Below are positions 15,512-25,737 of a stretch of DNA of 64,000 nucleotides, one piece after another (the first letter of the stretch is position 1; the number at the start of each line of letters is the position of its first letter). The notes under the pieces are model-generated. The model had not been told where the DNA came from. It searched no databases and was given only the letters and a program-made list of their open reading frames with translations. The position numbers and the translations under genes were made by a program. This DNA comes from Maribacter sp. 1_MG-2023 (GTDB taxonomy: Bacteria; Bacteroidota; Bacteroidia; Flavobacteriales; Flavobacteriaceae): assembly GCF_030547005.1 (NCBI RefSeq), contig NZ_JAUOPN010000003.1, positions 186,001-250,000 of the forward strand, written 5' to 3'.

Positions 15512-18166
15512 ATGAAAGGGAGTAATATTTTAGATACGAATAGATTAGAAACATTGATGTCTTATGACATTATGGATACGCACCCTGAGGTCATCTATGA
15601 TGAGATAACATCACTTGCAGCCTCTATTTGTGATACACCTACAAGCCTTATTTCTTTAGTAGATGATAAAAGGCAATTTTTTAAATCTCATTTTGGATTA
15701 GATATTAATGGCACACCTTTAGAAGACTCTTTCTGCAAGCATGTCATTGCAGATGACATTAATTTATTAGTAGTAGAAGACACCCATAAAGATAAAAGAT
15801 TTCGTGATTATAATTTAGTAAAAAACGACCCGAATATTGGTTTTTATGCCGGTGCATCGTTAACCACAGAAAATGGTCAACGCCTTGGTACCCTTTGTGT
15901 TTTAGATTACAAACCAAAACAACTTAGCGAAGTTCAAATTAAGGGTCTTCAAACACTTGCAAATCAAGTAATACAATTGTTTGAACTTCGTAAATCTAAA
16001 AAAATTGAAGAAGATCAAAAAATAGATCTAGAACAAAAAGGTAAGCTTTTAAACAATATTGTTAATGCAACAGGAATTGGTATTTGGGAACGCAATCTTT
16101 GCAACGACTCACTTACATTAAATGAACAGGCACTTGATATTTATGGCATTAATAAAGCATCTTTATCAGAATTTAAAACCGATACATGGTTTAGCCTTAT
16201 TCACAAAGATGATTTAGAAGAAGTAAAGAAAAAAATGCTTGCTTGCTTAAGCTATCCTTCTAGCGATTGTAGTGTACAGTATAGAATGCTACAAAAAGAC
16301 GGTACTTACAAATGGATACAAGACAAGGGCAAAGTACTTCAGTGGAGTGATAACAAGAAACCACAGTTAATGTACGGTACCGTGCAAGATATAACTGAAA
16401 AAAAGAATTATACCACAGAGCTTCAAAGAGTTAAAAATAACCAAGAAGCTATGATCAATAGCACTAAAGACTTAATGTGGTCTATTGATTTAGAATATAG
16501 GCTTATAACTGCAAATACCGCATTTCACCAACTAGTCAATAAAATTCAAGGTCAACCTTTTAATGAAGGTGACCTGGTTTTTTCTGACCAAGTAGCAGCT
16601 CAAGTAACTAAAAAATGGAAATCGTATTATAAAAAAGTACTTACAAGTGGTCCATTTTCGATAAAACAAAAAATTCAAGATCCAAAGAAATTCTGGACGA
16701 CTTATGGGCTTACTTCATTTGACCTATTATATAATAAAGAAGGTGAAAAAACAGGTATTACTTGTTTCTCTAAAGATATTACATCAGAAGTATTATCTCA
16801 ACAAGTACTTATAAATTCTAAAGAAGAGTTACAGAAAATTATGGATACTTCTCTAGACATTATTTGTACTATAGATGAAGAAGGATATTTCTTAAGTATC
16901 AATAAAGCATGTAAACAAATTTGGGGTTATGAACCTAAAGACATCATAGGTACCCGGTATCTTGAATTGGTTTATGATGAAGACATTAAATTAACCGAAG
17001 ATTCTGCCGAATCTGTTTTATCTGGTAAAAAGGTTGTCAATTTTGAAAATAGGTATATGCACAAAAATGGAGCTATTATACCTATGTTATGGTCATCTAA
17101 TTGGGATAAAAAAGATCGCGTCTATTATTGCATTGCAAGAGATAATACTGAAAAGAAAAAAGCTGAATTACTATTAAAAAACAGTGAACGCCGATTTAAA
17201 ACCCTGGTTCAAGAAAGTAGTGACATTATTTCAATTGTTGATCTTGAAGGGATTTTTACCTATGTGAGCCCTAGCACAATGAAAGTACTAGGTGCCGCTC
17301 CAGAAAGATATATTGGCACGAATGCATTTGACTATATACACGTAAATGATGTAGAAAGGGTTAAGGAAAGATTTAGTTCTATATTAGACAATGATTCTGT
17401 TGAAATAGATTCGTTTAGATTTAAAGATATTAATGGTGAATGGAAATGGTTCGAAAACATCATAACCAACCAACTCAATGAGCCTTCAATAAACGGACTA
17501 GTTGTTACTACTAGAGATATTACCGCAAAGAGAAAAGCTGAAGAGAAATTAGAAAATAGCGAACGTCGTTACAAAACATTGGTTCAAGAAGGTAGTGATA
17601 TGATTTGCATTGTTGATGAAAAGGCAATTTTCTCTTATGCTAGCCCTACCTCTACTAAAATTTTAAATATTACCCCAGAAGAGTTTGTAGGCACCAATGC
17701 TTTTAATCATGTTCATCCAGATGATTATGATACTGTTTACAACGAATTCATGAAGGTTCTTGACATACCACAAGTGAATATTAAACCATTTCGTTTTAAG
17801 CATGGATCTGGTCACTGGGTCTGGTTAGAAACTGCAATCACCAACAAACTCGATGAGCCTACCATTAAAGGTATAGTTGTCAATTCTAAAGATGTTACCA
17901 CTAAAGTGCAACACTTAAACGCAATTGAAGAACAAAATGCTCAACTTAAAAAAATTGCATGGACACAATCTCATATTGTTAGAGCACCTGTTGCAAGATT
18001 AATGGGCTTAATAAATTTATTGACTGACGATAAAGGAAAATTGAACGCAGAAGAAAAAGAACAAGTACTAAATTATATATTTACCTCGGCAGATGAGATA
18101 GACCATATTATTAGAGACATTGTTGAAAACACCATTAATGTAATTGATATAGAAGAAAATAAATGA
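15512..18166 (+). CDS. GAF/multi-PAS sensor protein with histidine phospho-acceptor domain but no ATPase domain
   Basis: 884 residues, with no membrane segment. Order: a GAF domain at about 20-160 (SFCKHVIADD, ASLTTENGQRLGTLCVLD), five PAS/PAC units at about 175-290, 305-425, 435-545, 555-675 and 680-800, then a dimerisation/phosphotransfer helix pair at about 805-875. The H-box reads WTQSHIVRAPVARLMGL with His821. The protein stops right after this, so the N, G1 and G2 boxes of a histidine kinase ATPase are missing. PAS 4 and 5 are a recent tandem duplication (period 125 codons). The next gene, a response regulator, overlaps its stop by 4 nt. It may be phosphorylated in trans by another kinase. 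Confidence 0.9.
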   Translation: MKGSNILDTNRLETLMSYDIMDTHPEVIYDEITSLAASICDTPTSLISLVDDKRQFFKSHFGLDINGTPLEDSFCKHVIADDINLLVVEDTHKDKRFRDYNLVKNDPNIGFYAGASLTTENGQRLGTLCVLDYKPKQLSEVQIKGLQTLANQVIQLFELRKSKKIEEDQKIDLEQKGKLLNNIVNATGIGIWERNLCNDSLTLNEQALDIYGINKASLSEFKTDTWFSLIHKDDLEEVKKKMLACLSYPSSDCSVQYRMLQKDGTYKWIQDKGKVLQWSDNKKPQLMYGTVQDITEKKNYTTELQRVKNNQEAMINSTKDLMWSIDLEYRLITANTAFHQLVNKIQGQPFNEGDLVFSDQVAAQVTKKWKSYYKKVLTSGPFSIKQKIQDPKKFWTTYGLTSFDLLYNKEGEKTGITCFSKDITSEVLSQQVLINSKEELQKIMDTSLDIICTIDEEGYFLSINKACKQIWGYEPKDIIGTRYLELVYDEDIKLTEDSAESVLSGKKVVNFENRYMHKNGAIIPMLWSSNWDKKDRVYYCIARDNTEKKKAELLLKNSERRFKTLVQESSDIISIVDLEGIFTYVSPSTMKVLGAAPERYIGTNAFDYIHVNDVERVKERFSSILDNDSVEIDSFRFKDINGEWKWFENIITNQLNEPSINGLVVTTRDITAKRKAEEKLENSERRYKTLVQEGSDMICIVDEKAIFSYASPTSTKILNITPEEFVGTNAFNHVHPDDYDTVYNEFMKVLDIPQVNIKPFRFKHGSGHWVWLETAITNKLDEPTIKGIVVNSKDVTTKVQHLNAIEEQNAQLKKIAWTQSHIVRAPVARLMGLINLLTDDKGKLNAEEKEQVLNYIFTSADEIDHIIRDIVENTINVIDIEENK

Positions 18167-18573
18167 AGTATCAACTATTACTAATTGAAGACGATCCAAT
18201 TTTTACTTTTTTACTCGAAAAAGGAATTAAACATGCCGAATTAAAGGGTGAGATTATTAGTTTTTCTAATGGAAAGCCTGCAATAGAATATTTAACTGAA
18301 AGGTATTCAGAATCGAACAACTATATTATATTTCTTGATCTTAATATGCCCATAATGAACGGCTGGGAATTTATGGATCAATTAGAAACGTTTGCAAAAG
18401 TTGATAACTGTATGGTTTTTATTTTAACATCTTCAGCTTATCGTAATGACATAGAACGTTTAAAGAAAAAACCCTTGGTAATAGATTTTGTAACCAAACC
18501 AATTACCGAATATCATTTAAATGGCATTAAAGAAACTATTGAAGATAAATTCGAAAAAAATCAAACCATATAA
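18163..18573 (+). CDS. Single-domain response regulator (REC only)
   Basis: 136 residues, one receiver domain and no output domain. The acidic pair is in LLIEDDPIF, the phospho-acceptor is Asp59 in FLDLNMPIMNGWEF, the switch Thr/Ser is in FILTSSAY, and the Lys is in DFVTKPITE. The ATGA overlap with the upstream sensor indicates translational coupling. It is closely similar to the two receivers near 52.6 and 53.1 kb. Such REC-only proteins of Bacteroidota (called CheY-like in annotations) signal through protein contacts or act as phosphate shuttles. Confidence 0.93.
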   Translation: MKYQLLLIEDDPIFTFLLEKGIKHAELKGEIISFSNGKPAIEYLTERYSESNNYIIFLDLNMPIMNGWEFMDQLETFAKVDNCMVFILTSSAYRNDIERLKKKPLVIDFVTKPITEYHLNGIKETIEDKFEKNQTI

Positions 18574-18647
18574 TCTCCTATACATTTTATAAAATTAAAC
18601 TGTATACTACATGAAATAGCTTCATTATCTTAGCTAAAAATCATAGT

Positions 18648-20447
18648 ATGCGCTATCTTCTTGTTTTATTATTATTTGGTTTACAATCGATTCAACTATT
18701 TGCACAAACCAATACCTATTCAATCTCATTCGAAAATGCCGAACATCATGAGGCAACTATTTCGGCTACATTTCAAAATATAAAATCTGATACTCTACCA
18801 CTTAGAATGAGCAGAACTTCGCCAGGTAGGTATGCGCTACATGAATTTGCGAAAAACGTTTACAGCTTTAAGGCTACAGACAGCAAAGGAAATGACCTAA
18901 TTGTTTCAAGAACAAATCCGTATTCATGGAACATTTCCGGGCATGATGGCACCGTTAAAATATCGTATATCCTTTTTGCAAATAGAGGCGATGGCACCTA
19001 TTCTCAAATTGATGAAACACATGCGCATTTAAATATTCCGACTACATTTATGTATGCTCCTTCTCTTAAAGACAGAAAAATAGAAGTAGATTTTAACACA
19101 AGAGATGATCTTAATTGGAAGATAGCTACGCAATTACCTCAAGTAAAAGACCATACCTATAGCGCACCCAATCTGTATTATTTTATGGATAGCCCTACCG
19201 AACTGAGCAACCACAAGGTTCGCGAATTCACTGTAGACGGTCAAACCATTAAATTAGCATTGCACGACCCTGGTACCGAAGAAGAAGCTGATCAATATTT
19301 TGAGAAAGTAAAAAAAGTTGTTCTGGCTGAAAAAGAGGTTTTTGGTGAACTACCTACATTTGATTATGGATCTTATACCTTTTTAGCCTGCTATATACTA
19401 AATGCTTCTGGTGATGGTATGGAGCACAGAAATTCTACCATTTTAACCAGCACTAGAACTTTGGCAAATGGCGGCATGGATGGTAATATTGGTACCGTTT
19501 CTCATGAGTTTTTTCATAGTTGGAACGTTGAACGTATACGACCAAAATCTTTAGAACCCTTTAATTTTGAAGAAGCTAACATGAGCGGTGAGCTTTGGTT
19601 TGCAGAAGGTTTTACCAGCTACTACACCAATCTGATACTTTGCAGAGCAGGATTAATTACACCTAAAAAATATGTAGAGGGATTAACGGGGACTTTCAAT
19701 TATGTATGGAATTCACCTGCAAGACAATTTTTTAACCCCATAGAAATGAGTTACCAAGCTCCTTTCGTAGACGCCTCTACCTCTGTTGATCCCGTAAATC
19801 GAGAAAATACCTTTATTTCTTACTATTCTTACGGTAGCGTTCTCGGTTTGGCTCTTGACCTTTCTTTAAGAGAGAAAGACTTGAATCTAGATGATTTCAT
19901 GAAACTGGTTTGGACTGCCTATGGGAAATCTGAAAATACGTATAACATTGAAAACTTGAATAAAACTTTGAACATTTACGCAGGAGAAGAATTTGGTAAT
20001 AACTTCTTCAATAGTTTTATTTACAAAAGCGAAATGCCGCGGTATACCGAACTATTTAAAACCGTTGGGGTAAGTTTATCTCAAAACAAAGAAGCTGCTT
20101 ATTTTGGCGCCGCTGTATCTATAACAGACGATTTTAATGGTAAAATTCGAAGCAATACCAAAATGGGGAGTCCCGCTTATATTGCTGGGCTAGATAAAGG
20201 CGATATCATTACTGCTATTAATGGCGAAAAATTCCCCAACGGCATTCAGCTCAACAAGTTCATAGAAAATGAATTTAAGCCAAATGACAAACTTTCAATA
20301 AGCTTTTTGAGAGATGGAATGGAAAGGAAAACCGAAGTCACCTTGACCGCTGACCCTAAATACACTATTAGTTTGATTGAGAAAAATGAAGAAGCTCCTT
20401 CAAAAAAAATATTAAAAGCCCGCAAAGCTTGGTTAAAAATTGAGTAA
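18648..20447 (+). CDS. M61-family metallopeptidase with PDZ domain
   Basis: 599 residues. A signal peptide (about 1-20, ending LFAQ) sends it to the periplasm or beyond. The zinc site is H286-E287-x-x-H290 in SHEFFHSWNVERIRP, with the downstream Glu in ELWFAEGFTSYY. A PDZ domain (GSPAYIAGLDKGDIITAING) lies near 500-580. This is the glycyl-aminopeptidase group, which trims Gly- or Ala-rich peptides. The following acetyltransferase begins at the base right after the stop codon, so the two are translationally linked. Confidence 0.94.
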   Translation: MRYLLVLLLFGLQSIQLFAQTNTYSISFENAEHHEATISATFQNIKSDTLPLRMSRTSPGRYALHEFAKNVYSFKATDSKGNDLIVSRTNPYSWNISGHDGTVKISYILFANRGDGTYSQIDETHAHLNIPTTFMYAPSLKDRKIEVDFNTRDDLNWKIATQLPQVKDHTYSAPNLYYFMDSPTELSNHKVREFTVDGQTIKLALHDPGTEEEADQYFEKVKKVVLAEKEVFGELPTFDYGSYTFLACYILNASGDGMEHRNSTILTSTRTLANGGMDGNIGTVSHEFFHSWNVERIRPKSLEPFNFEEANMSGELWFAEGFTSYYTNLILCRAGLITPKKYVEGLTGTFNYVWNSPARQFFNPIEMSYQAPFVDASTSVDPVNRENTFISYYSYGSVLGLALDLSLREKDLNLDDFMKLVWTAYGKSENTYNIENLNKTLNIYAGEEFGNNFFNSFIYKSEMPRYTELFKTVGVSLSQNKEAAYFGAAVSITDDFNGKIRSNTKMGSPAYIAGLDKGDIITAINGEKFPNGIQLNKFIENEFKPNDKLSISFLRDGMERKTEVTLTADPKYTISLIEKNEEAPSKKILKARKAWLKIE

Positions 20448-20981
20448 ATGAATTTGATATATACTACCGCCACAACAAATGAAGAATTAATACAGATTCT
20501 TTCTTTACAGCAGATGAATTTAAAATCTTCTGTTTCTAGCGATGAAATGGAAAAAGAAGGTTTCGTTACTGTACACCACACTTTAGATGTACTTACTAGA
20601 ATGAATAATGCTTGTCCGCATGTTATTGCAAAAGATGAAGATAAGGTAGTTGGTTACGCCCTTTCAATGACCGATGACTTTAAAGATGAAATCTCTGTTT
20701 TAAGACCTATGTTTACCGAATTAAAAAACGTAAACATTAAAAATTTTATTACCATGGGGCAAATATGTGTTGCTAAGACCCATAGAAAAATGGGAATTTT
20801 CCGAGGACTTTACAACGCTATGAGAATTGCTTCTTACCCAAAATATGATGCCATTATCACCGAAGTTGACGCAACCAACTCCCGTTCTCTTGGGGCACAT
20901 TACGCCGTAGGGTTTGAGAAAATTTGTACTTACAATTCCTTAGGGCAAGATTGGGAATTGATTTCTTTGAGGACTGGTTAA
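20448..20981 (+). CDS. GNAT-family N-acetyltransferase
   Basis: 177 residues. The acetyl-CoA site is around TMGQICVAKTHRKMGIFRGL (an R-x-x-G-x-F/G variant of motif A), followed by the helix LYNAMRI and the strand YDAIITEVDATNSRSLGAHY. The substrate is unknown. Its ATG abuts the stop codon of the M61 peptidase, so the two genes form an operon; a link in peptide turnover is only a guess. Confidence 0.9.
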   Translation: MNLIYTTATTNEELIQILSLQQMNLKSSVSSDEMEKEGFVTVHHTLDVLTRMNNACPHVIAKDEDKVVGYALSMTDDFKDEISVLRPMFTELKNVNIKNFITMGQICVAKTHRKMGIFRGLYNAMRIASYPKYDAIITEVDATNSRSLGAHYAVGFEKICTYNSLGQDWELISLRTG

Positions 20982-20997
20982 TCAAAAAAAATTATTA

Positions 20998-21025
20998 TTG
21001 TTTTTCGATAATTTTTATATATTTG
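20998..21025 (+). promoter_or_regulatory. Promoter of the DUF2975-XRE pair (-33 and -7)
   Basis: TTG (20998-21000), a 17-nt spacer and TATATTTG (21018-21025): a full match to the Bacteroidota promoter in spacing and sequence. The ATG follows 24 nt later. Confidence 0.75.
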
Positions 21026-21049
21026 TTATCGTTAAACAATAATTATATT

Positions 21050-21889
21050 ATGAAATATAATAAAGCTTTACTTTCATTTTTATATTACTTCTCCATAATT
21101 GCCTTTGTATTTGCTTTAGCAATGACAATTTACGTTGTCAGTTTTGAAACGTTTTCTAAATCATCACAAGTTGGAAATTTTCAAAGCAGTAATCATCATT
21201 CCGTTGGATATAATTTTCCAATTACCATACAAACTTCTATTCCAGATTCTGTTATTACCAACTTATCCAACGATTCTCAAAACAGCTATCGCAATTATAA
21301 AGATCAACAAAATCTCCAACCAATTTCTGCAGATAAAAAAGATCTAAAAAATAAAATAACTAACGAAATAACCGTATGGCCCAAACTTGAAGAGAACTTT
21401 TACCAAATAACTAAAGAATTAAAGAATTCCTTTACCATTACATATACTGCCAACAATTTAAGTTCTAAAGGTTATGCAAGATTAAATTCGAACATTTTCT
21501 GGATAAAATTTCTTTTAGCCTTAAGAACCTATCTAGCGATTGTTGTGCTGGTTATTTTATTAATTATGATTCAAATCTTTAAAAAATTAAGGATCGATTT
21601 AAATTTTAGTAAATCACTTGCTATCAAGACAAGAGTTATTGGTTTTATAATTTTAGGTTATCAGTTTATTAATACCTCTTTAATATTAATTATAAGTAAA
21701 TACTTTACCGTAATAAGGGTAGATAGCCTGTTAAATAATGTATTTTTTGATCGGGGACTCTATATTAACATTACTCCACGTTTAGATTTTAACCTTTCAA
21801 TTTTTATACTTGGTCTATCGATTATAATAATCGGTTTTTTATTCAATCAAGGTGAAGTTCTTAAACAAGAAAACGACCTAACCATATAA
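21050..21889 (+). CDS. DUF2975 membrane protein
   Basis: 279 residues from the ATG at 21050; the frame is open further upstream, but the promoter at 20998-21025 fixes this start. Four hydrophobic segments: about 10-32, 155-180, 197-222 and 247-268. A large extracytoplasmic loop (35-150) separates the first two. This layout and the adjacent XRE regulator match the DUF2975/YozG-type pairs known in Firmicutes and Bacteroidota (for example yoaS-yozG), of unknown function. The loop here is longer than in short DUF2975 proteins. Confidence 0.8.
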   Translation: MKYNKALLSFLYYFSIIAFVFALAMTIYVVSFETFSKSSQVGNFQSSNHHSVGYNFPITIQTSIPDSVITNLSNDSQNSYRNYKDQQNLQPISADKKDLKNKITNEITVWPKLEENFYQITKELKNSFTITYTANNLSSKGYARLNSNIFWIKFLLALRTYLAIVVLVILLIMIQIFKKLRIDLNFSKSLAIKTRVIGFIILGYQFINTSLILIISKYFTVIRVDSLLNNVFFDRGLYINITPRLDFNLSIFILGLSIIIIGFLFNQGEVLKQENDLTI

Positions 21890-21891
21890 CT

Positions 21892-22098
21892 ATGAGTATC
21901 GTCGTAAACTTAAACACCGTATTAGCAGAGCGAAATTTGAAAAGCAAAGAGCTAGCCGAAATGATCGGTATAACCGAAGCTAACCTTTCTATTTTAAAAT
22001 CAGGTAAAGCTAAAGCTATTCGTTTCTCTACTCTAGAGGCAATCTGCAAAGCTTTAGATTGTCAGCCTGCAGATATTCTAGCATATGAAAAGGAATAA
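21892..22098 (+). CDS. Small XRE/Cro-family helix-turn-helix regulator (YozG-like)
   Basis: 68 residues, a single HTH: LNTVLAERNLKSKELAEMIG, then TEANLSILKSGKAKAIRFST and LEAICKALDCQPADILAYE. It starts 2 nt after the DUF2975 gene, so it is co-transcribed. In such pairs the small HTH protein probably autoregulates the operon. A terminator follows at once. Confidence 0.93.
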   Translation: MSIVVNLNTVLAERNLKSKELAEMIGITEANLSILKSGKAKAIRFSTLEAICKALDCQPADILAYEKE

Positions 22099-22100
22099 AA

Positions 22101-22128
22101 AAAGGCTACACTTTTCAGTGTAGCCTTT
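22101..22128. terminator. Bidirectional terminator between the XRE gene and atpC
   Basis: Perfect 12-bp stem AAAGGCTACACT (22101-22112) with AGTGTAGCCTTT (22117-22128), loop TTTC. The T-run is longer in the minus direction, favouring its use for atpDC. Confidence 0.85.
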
Positions 22129-22152
22129 AAAACTTATTAGGTATTCTACTTA

Positions 22153-22431
22153 CTAATCTGCAAGTACAATTACTTTATTATTCTTAAGCTCAATAGTACC
22201 GCTAGAAATCTGTAATACTGTACTACCGCTAGCATCTTTACTAAACTTAGAGGCATATTCTTCATCTAAAGAAATATTACCTGAAATCTTAACCTTACCT
22301 TCTTGTAACAATGATACAATTGGGGCGTGGTCTTTTAACATTTGAAACTCCCCATTTATACCTGGTACCGTAACCGAAGTTACTTCGCCTGCAAATAATG
22401 TTGCTTCTGGTGATACAATTTCTAAATACAT
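22153..22431 (-). CDS. atpC: ATP synthase F1 subunit epsilon
   Basis: 92 residues, covering only the N-terminal beta-sandwich (MYLEIVSPEATLFAGEVTSV, GINGEFQMLKDHAPIVSLL). The C-terminal helical hairpin that inhibits the enzyme in Escherichia coli is missing, as is common in Bacteroidota. It couples the gamma stalk to the c-ring. It follows atpD after 79 nt that carry an unusual repeat. The other ATP synthase genes are not in the window. Confidence 0.95.
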   Translation of the reverse strand: MYLEIVSPEATLFAGEVTSVTVPGINGEFQMLKDHAPIVSLLQEGKVKISGNISLDEEYASKFSKDASGSTVLQISSGTIELKNNKVIVLAD

Positions 22432-22438
22432 ATTTTTT

Positions 22439-22466
22439 CAGTATTCAGTAATCAGTGTTCAGTAAT
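22439..22466. repeat. Tandem heptamers (CAGTNNT x4) between atpD and atpC
   Basis: Four 7-nt units in a row: CAGTATT, CAGTAAT, CAGTGTT, CAGTAAT. Further CTG/ACTG-rich sequence follows at 22473-22500 (GCAAAACTGCAAACTGC, CCTACTG). The minus-strand reading ACTGAATACTGA-like is, from memory, a common intergenic motif in flavobacterial genomes. Confidence 0.7.
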
Positions 22467-22510
22467 AGAATGCAAAACTGCAAACTGCTACCGCCTACTG
22501 TTTACTAGAT

Positions 22511-24022
<1,512 letters not shown>

Positions 24023-24080
24023 TTATTTGTTTATGTATTACGTTTAATATAACCTGAAAAATGCTCTCATTTTCAGGCTG

Positions 24081-24088
24081 CAAAGATA
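24081..24088 (-). promoter_or_regulatory. Probable -7 element of atpD
   Basis: On the minus strand TATCTTTG, an exact TAnnTTTG match, 61 nt before the start codon. An inverted repeat, CCTGAAAA (24053-24060) with TTTTCAGG (24070-24077), lies right at the expected transcript start. Confidence 0.5.
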
Positions 24089-24138
24089 TAGTTTTCAATT
24101 TTAAAGAAAAATTGTTTTTTCCCTTTTTTATAAAAGTA

Positions 24139-24163
24139 AAAAGGTGCCTATAAAGCACCTTTT
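24139..24163 (-). terminator. Terminator after the SGNH lipoprotein gene
   Basis: Stem AAAAGGTGC (24139-24147) with GCACCTTTT (24155-24163) and a 7-nt loop. On the minus strand it is followed by TTTTAC and further T-rich sequence. Confidence 0.75.
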
Positions 24164-24186
24164 AAATCTTACTATTTTATATACGT

Positions 24187-25719
24187 TTATTGTAGTGCTG
24201 GAGAGTAATTTGTTGGATAATCTCCTACATTTAATAAATTACCCGATGCTTCAAAATTTGAATCATAAGTTGCATCAATTGATTTCATAAATTCATTTGC
24301 CAACAGTGCATACCCCCTTGCCGTAGGATGAATGCCATCTAAAGAGAAGGCACCACCCGTAACTAAATTAGAGGTTAAAGTGAAATCTCCACTTGTAATA
24401 CCACCATTTGCCAATTGATTCAACAATGTATTTGCATCTACCAAAGCTAAACCAGCTTGACTAGCTGTAGCTGCAATAATTTCATTAAATGCTGCCGTAG
24501 CTACCGCAATTTCTTCTTGCTCGCTAGGTATCAAAACCCACTTGTCGGCTAATGGTATGGCCACACCATTAACTGTTAAAGGGTTTCCAGGAATAGCTTC
24601 TGTACCAATAAATGAAGAAGCTGGCAAAACGAATAAATCGTCTTCAGTAGCTTGTCTTATTTGTGGTAAACCTTCAAAGGCAGGATTTATAGCTCCTAAA
24701 TCAGTTAGTGTTTCATCTTCTATAACCACTGCATTATTCTCAGCAGCAGCAAAAACTATAGTTCTAGCATCAACCTCTTCTTGCGTAAACAATCCTGTTC
24801 CCGCTAATGCTGCAAATGCAGCTTGCAAACCACCATTATATGCCGCATATGCATTATTAACTGCTGCTGCTGTAACTGCATCTAATGGAATCGGATTATA
24901 AGGAACAGTTGTGAAATGCGGAACATCTGTAACATTAGGAATATTTGCAACAACACCTTGTGCACCCCCTGTAGTTAATGTAGCAATTAAAGCTCCGTAA
25001 CTACCGTCGAAACCTTGGCCTGGCGCTCCTGAAACAGGAGTTATAGGGTTAGTACCATCACCACCTGTAGTAGCATATCCTAATACATCATTATTACCGA
25101 TCCAAAGAGAGAAAAAGCTCGGTGCTTGACTTACTGCCATTTGTAATACACTAATATCTGGTGTTGCACCCGTCATTCTTACGAAATAAGGATTAGCAAG
25201 ACCTAATTGCACGTTAGCTATGTTACCATAACCAGGTGCCAATAAGTGAAAACTTTTAGCACCAGGTACGCCTAAATTATTAAAAGGACCTGTTGGGTTG
25301 TTCAATGCAATATCGGTTGTAACCGTTACATCTCCGATTATTGATTCTAAGGGTACCGGACCAGCACCACCAAAGACCAATCTCGGACTTTGAATACGAG
25401 TGCCAGCAAGTGCCAAACCACCAAAGTTATCATTGGTCAATGGCTGGGTAAAACTACCACCACCAGCAATACTAAATTTCTGAGATAATAAATTAGGCAA
25501 AGATAATGTCTGACTTGCCTGAAATAAGGCGCCATCTGTAAAACCTGCCGTTAAAGAGTTTCCTAGAGAAACATAATTAGAAAAATCTGCCGACCCCCCT
25601 GTCAATACAGGAAGATCTTCAGCCATTTCTGCTGGATTAAGATCAACATCTTCAGGGTCATTACAAGCCGTGAAAGCCAATATACCTAAAGAAATATATA
25701 AATATTTTAAGTTTTTCAT
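24187..25719 (-). CDS. SGNH/GDSL-hydrolase-like lipoprotein
   Basis: 510 residues. The lipobox ends at Cys19 (ILAFTACND), so the protein is probably an outer-membrane or surface lipoprotein. SGNH blocks: block I LGNSLTAGF with Ser55, block III in SLWIGNNDVLG, and block V DGIHPTARGY with Asp461 and His464. It is about twice the length of a minimal SGNH esterase, with Ala/Gly/Pro-rich insertions between the blocks. It follows the TonB-dependent receptor gene by 18 nt and is probably co-expressed with it. That suggests an ester or lipid substrate handled by the receptor; the substrate is unknown. Confidence 0.88.
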   Translation of the reverse strand: MKNLKYLYISLGILAFTACNDPEDVDLNPAEMAEDLPVLTGGSADFSNYVSLGNSLTAGFTDGALFQASQTLSLPNLLSQKFSIAGGGSFTQPLTNDNFGGLALAGTRIQSPRLVFGGAGPVPLESIIGDVTVTTDIALNNPTGPFNNLGVPGAKSFHLLAPGYGNIANVQLGLANPYFVRMTGATPDISVLQMAVSQAPSFFSLWIGNNDVLGYATTGGDGTNPITPVSGAPGQGFDGSYGALIATLTTGGAQGVVANIPNVTDVPHFTTVPYNPIPLDAVTAAAVNNAYAAYNGGLQAAFAALAGTGLFTQEEVDARTIVFAAAENNAVVIEDETLTDLGAINPAFEGLPQIRQATEDDLFVLPASSFIGTEAIPGNPLTVNGVAIPLADKWVLIPSEQEEIAVATAAFNEIIAATASQAGLALVDANTLLNQLANGGITSGDFTLTSNLVTGGAFSLDGIHPTARGYALLANEFMKSIDATYDSNFEASGNLLNVGDYPTNYSPALQ

Positions 25720-25737
25720 TTCAACTTTTGATTTTAA

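Noticed and set aside
15512-18166. A frameshifted complete histidine kinase
   Set aside because: No N, G1 or G2 box in any frame after the H-box; the next gene begins at once with a full receiver domain.
20924-21049. A longer start for the DUF2975 protein
   Set aside because: It would begin inside the acetyltransferase gene and upstream of the promoter at 20998-21025.
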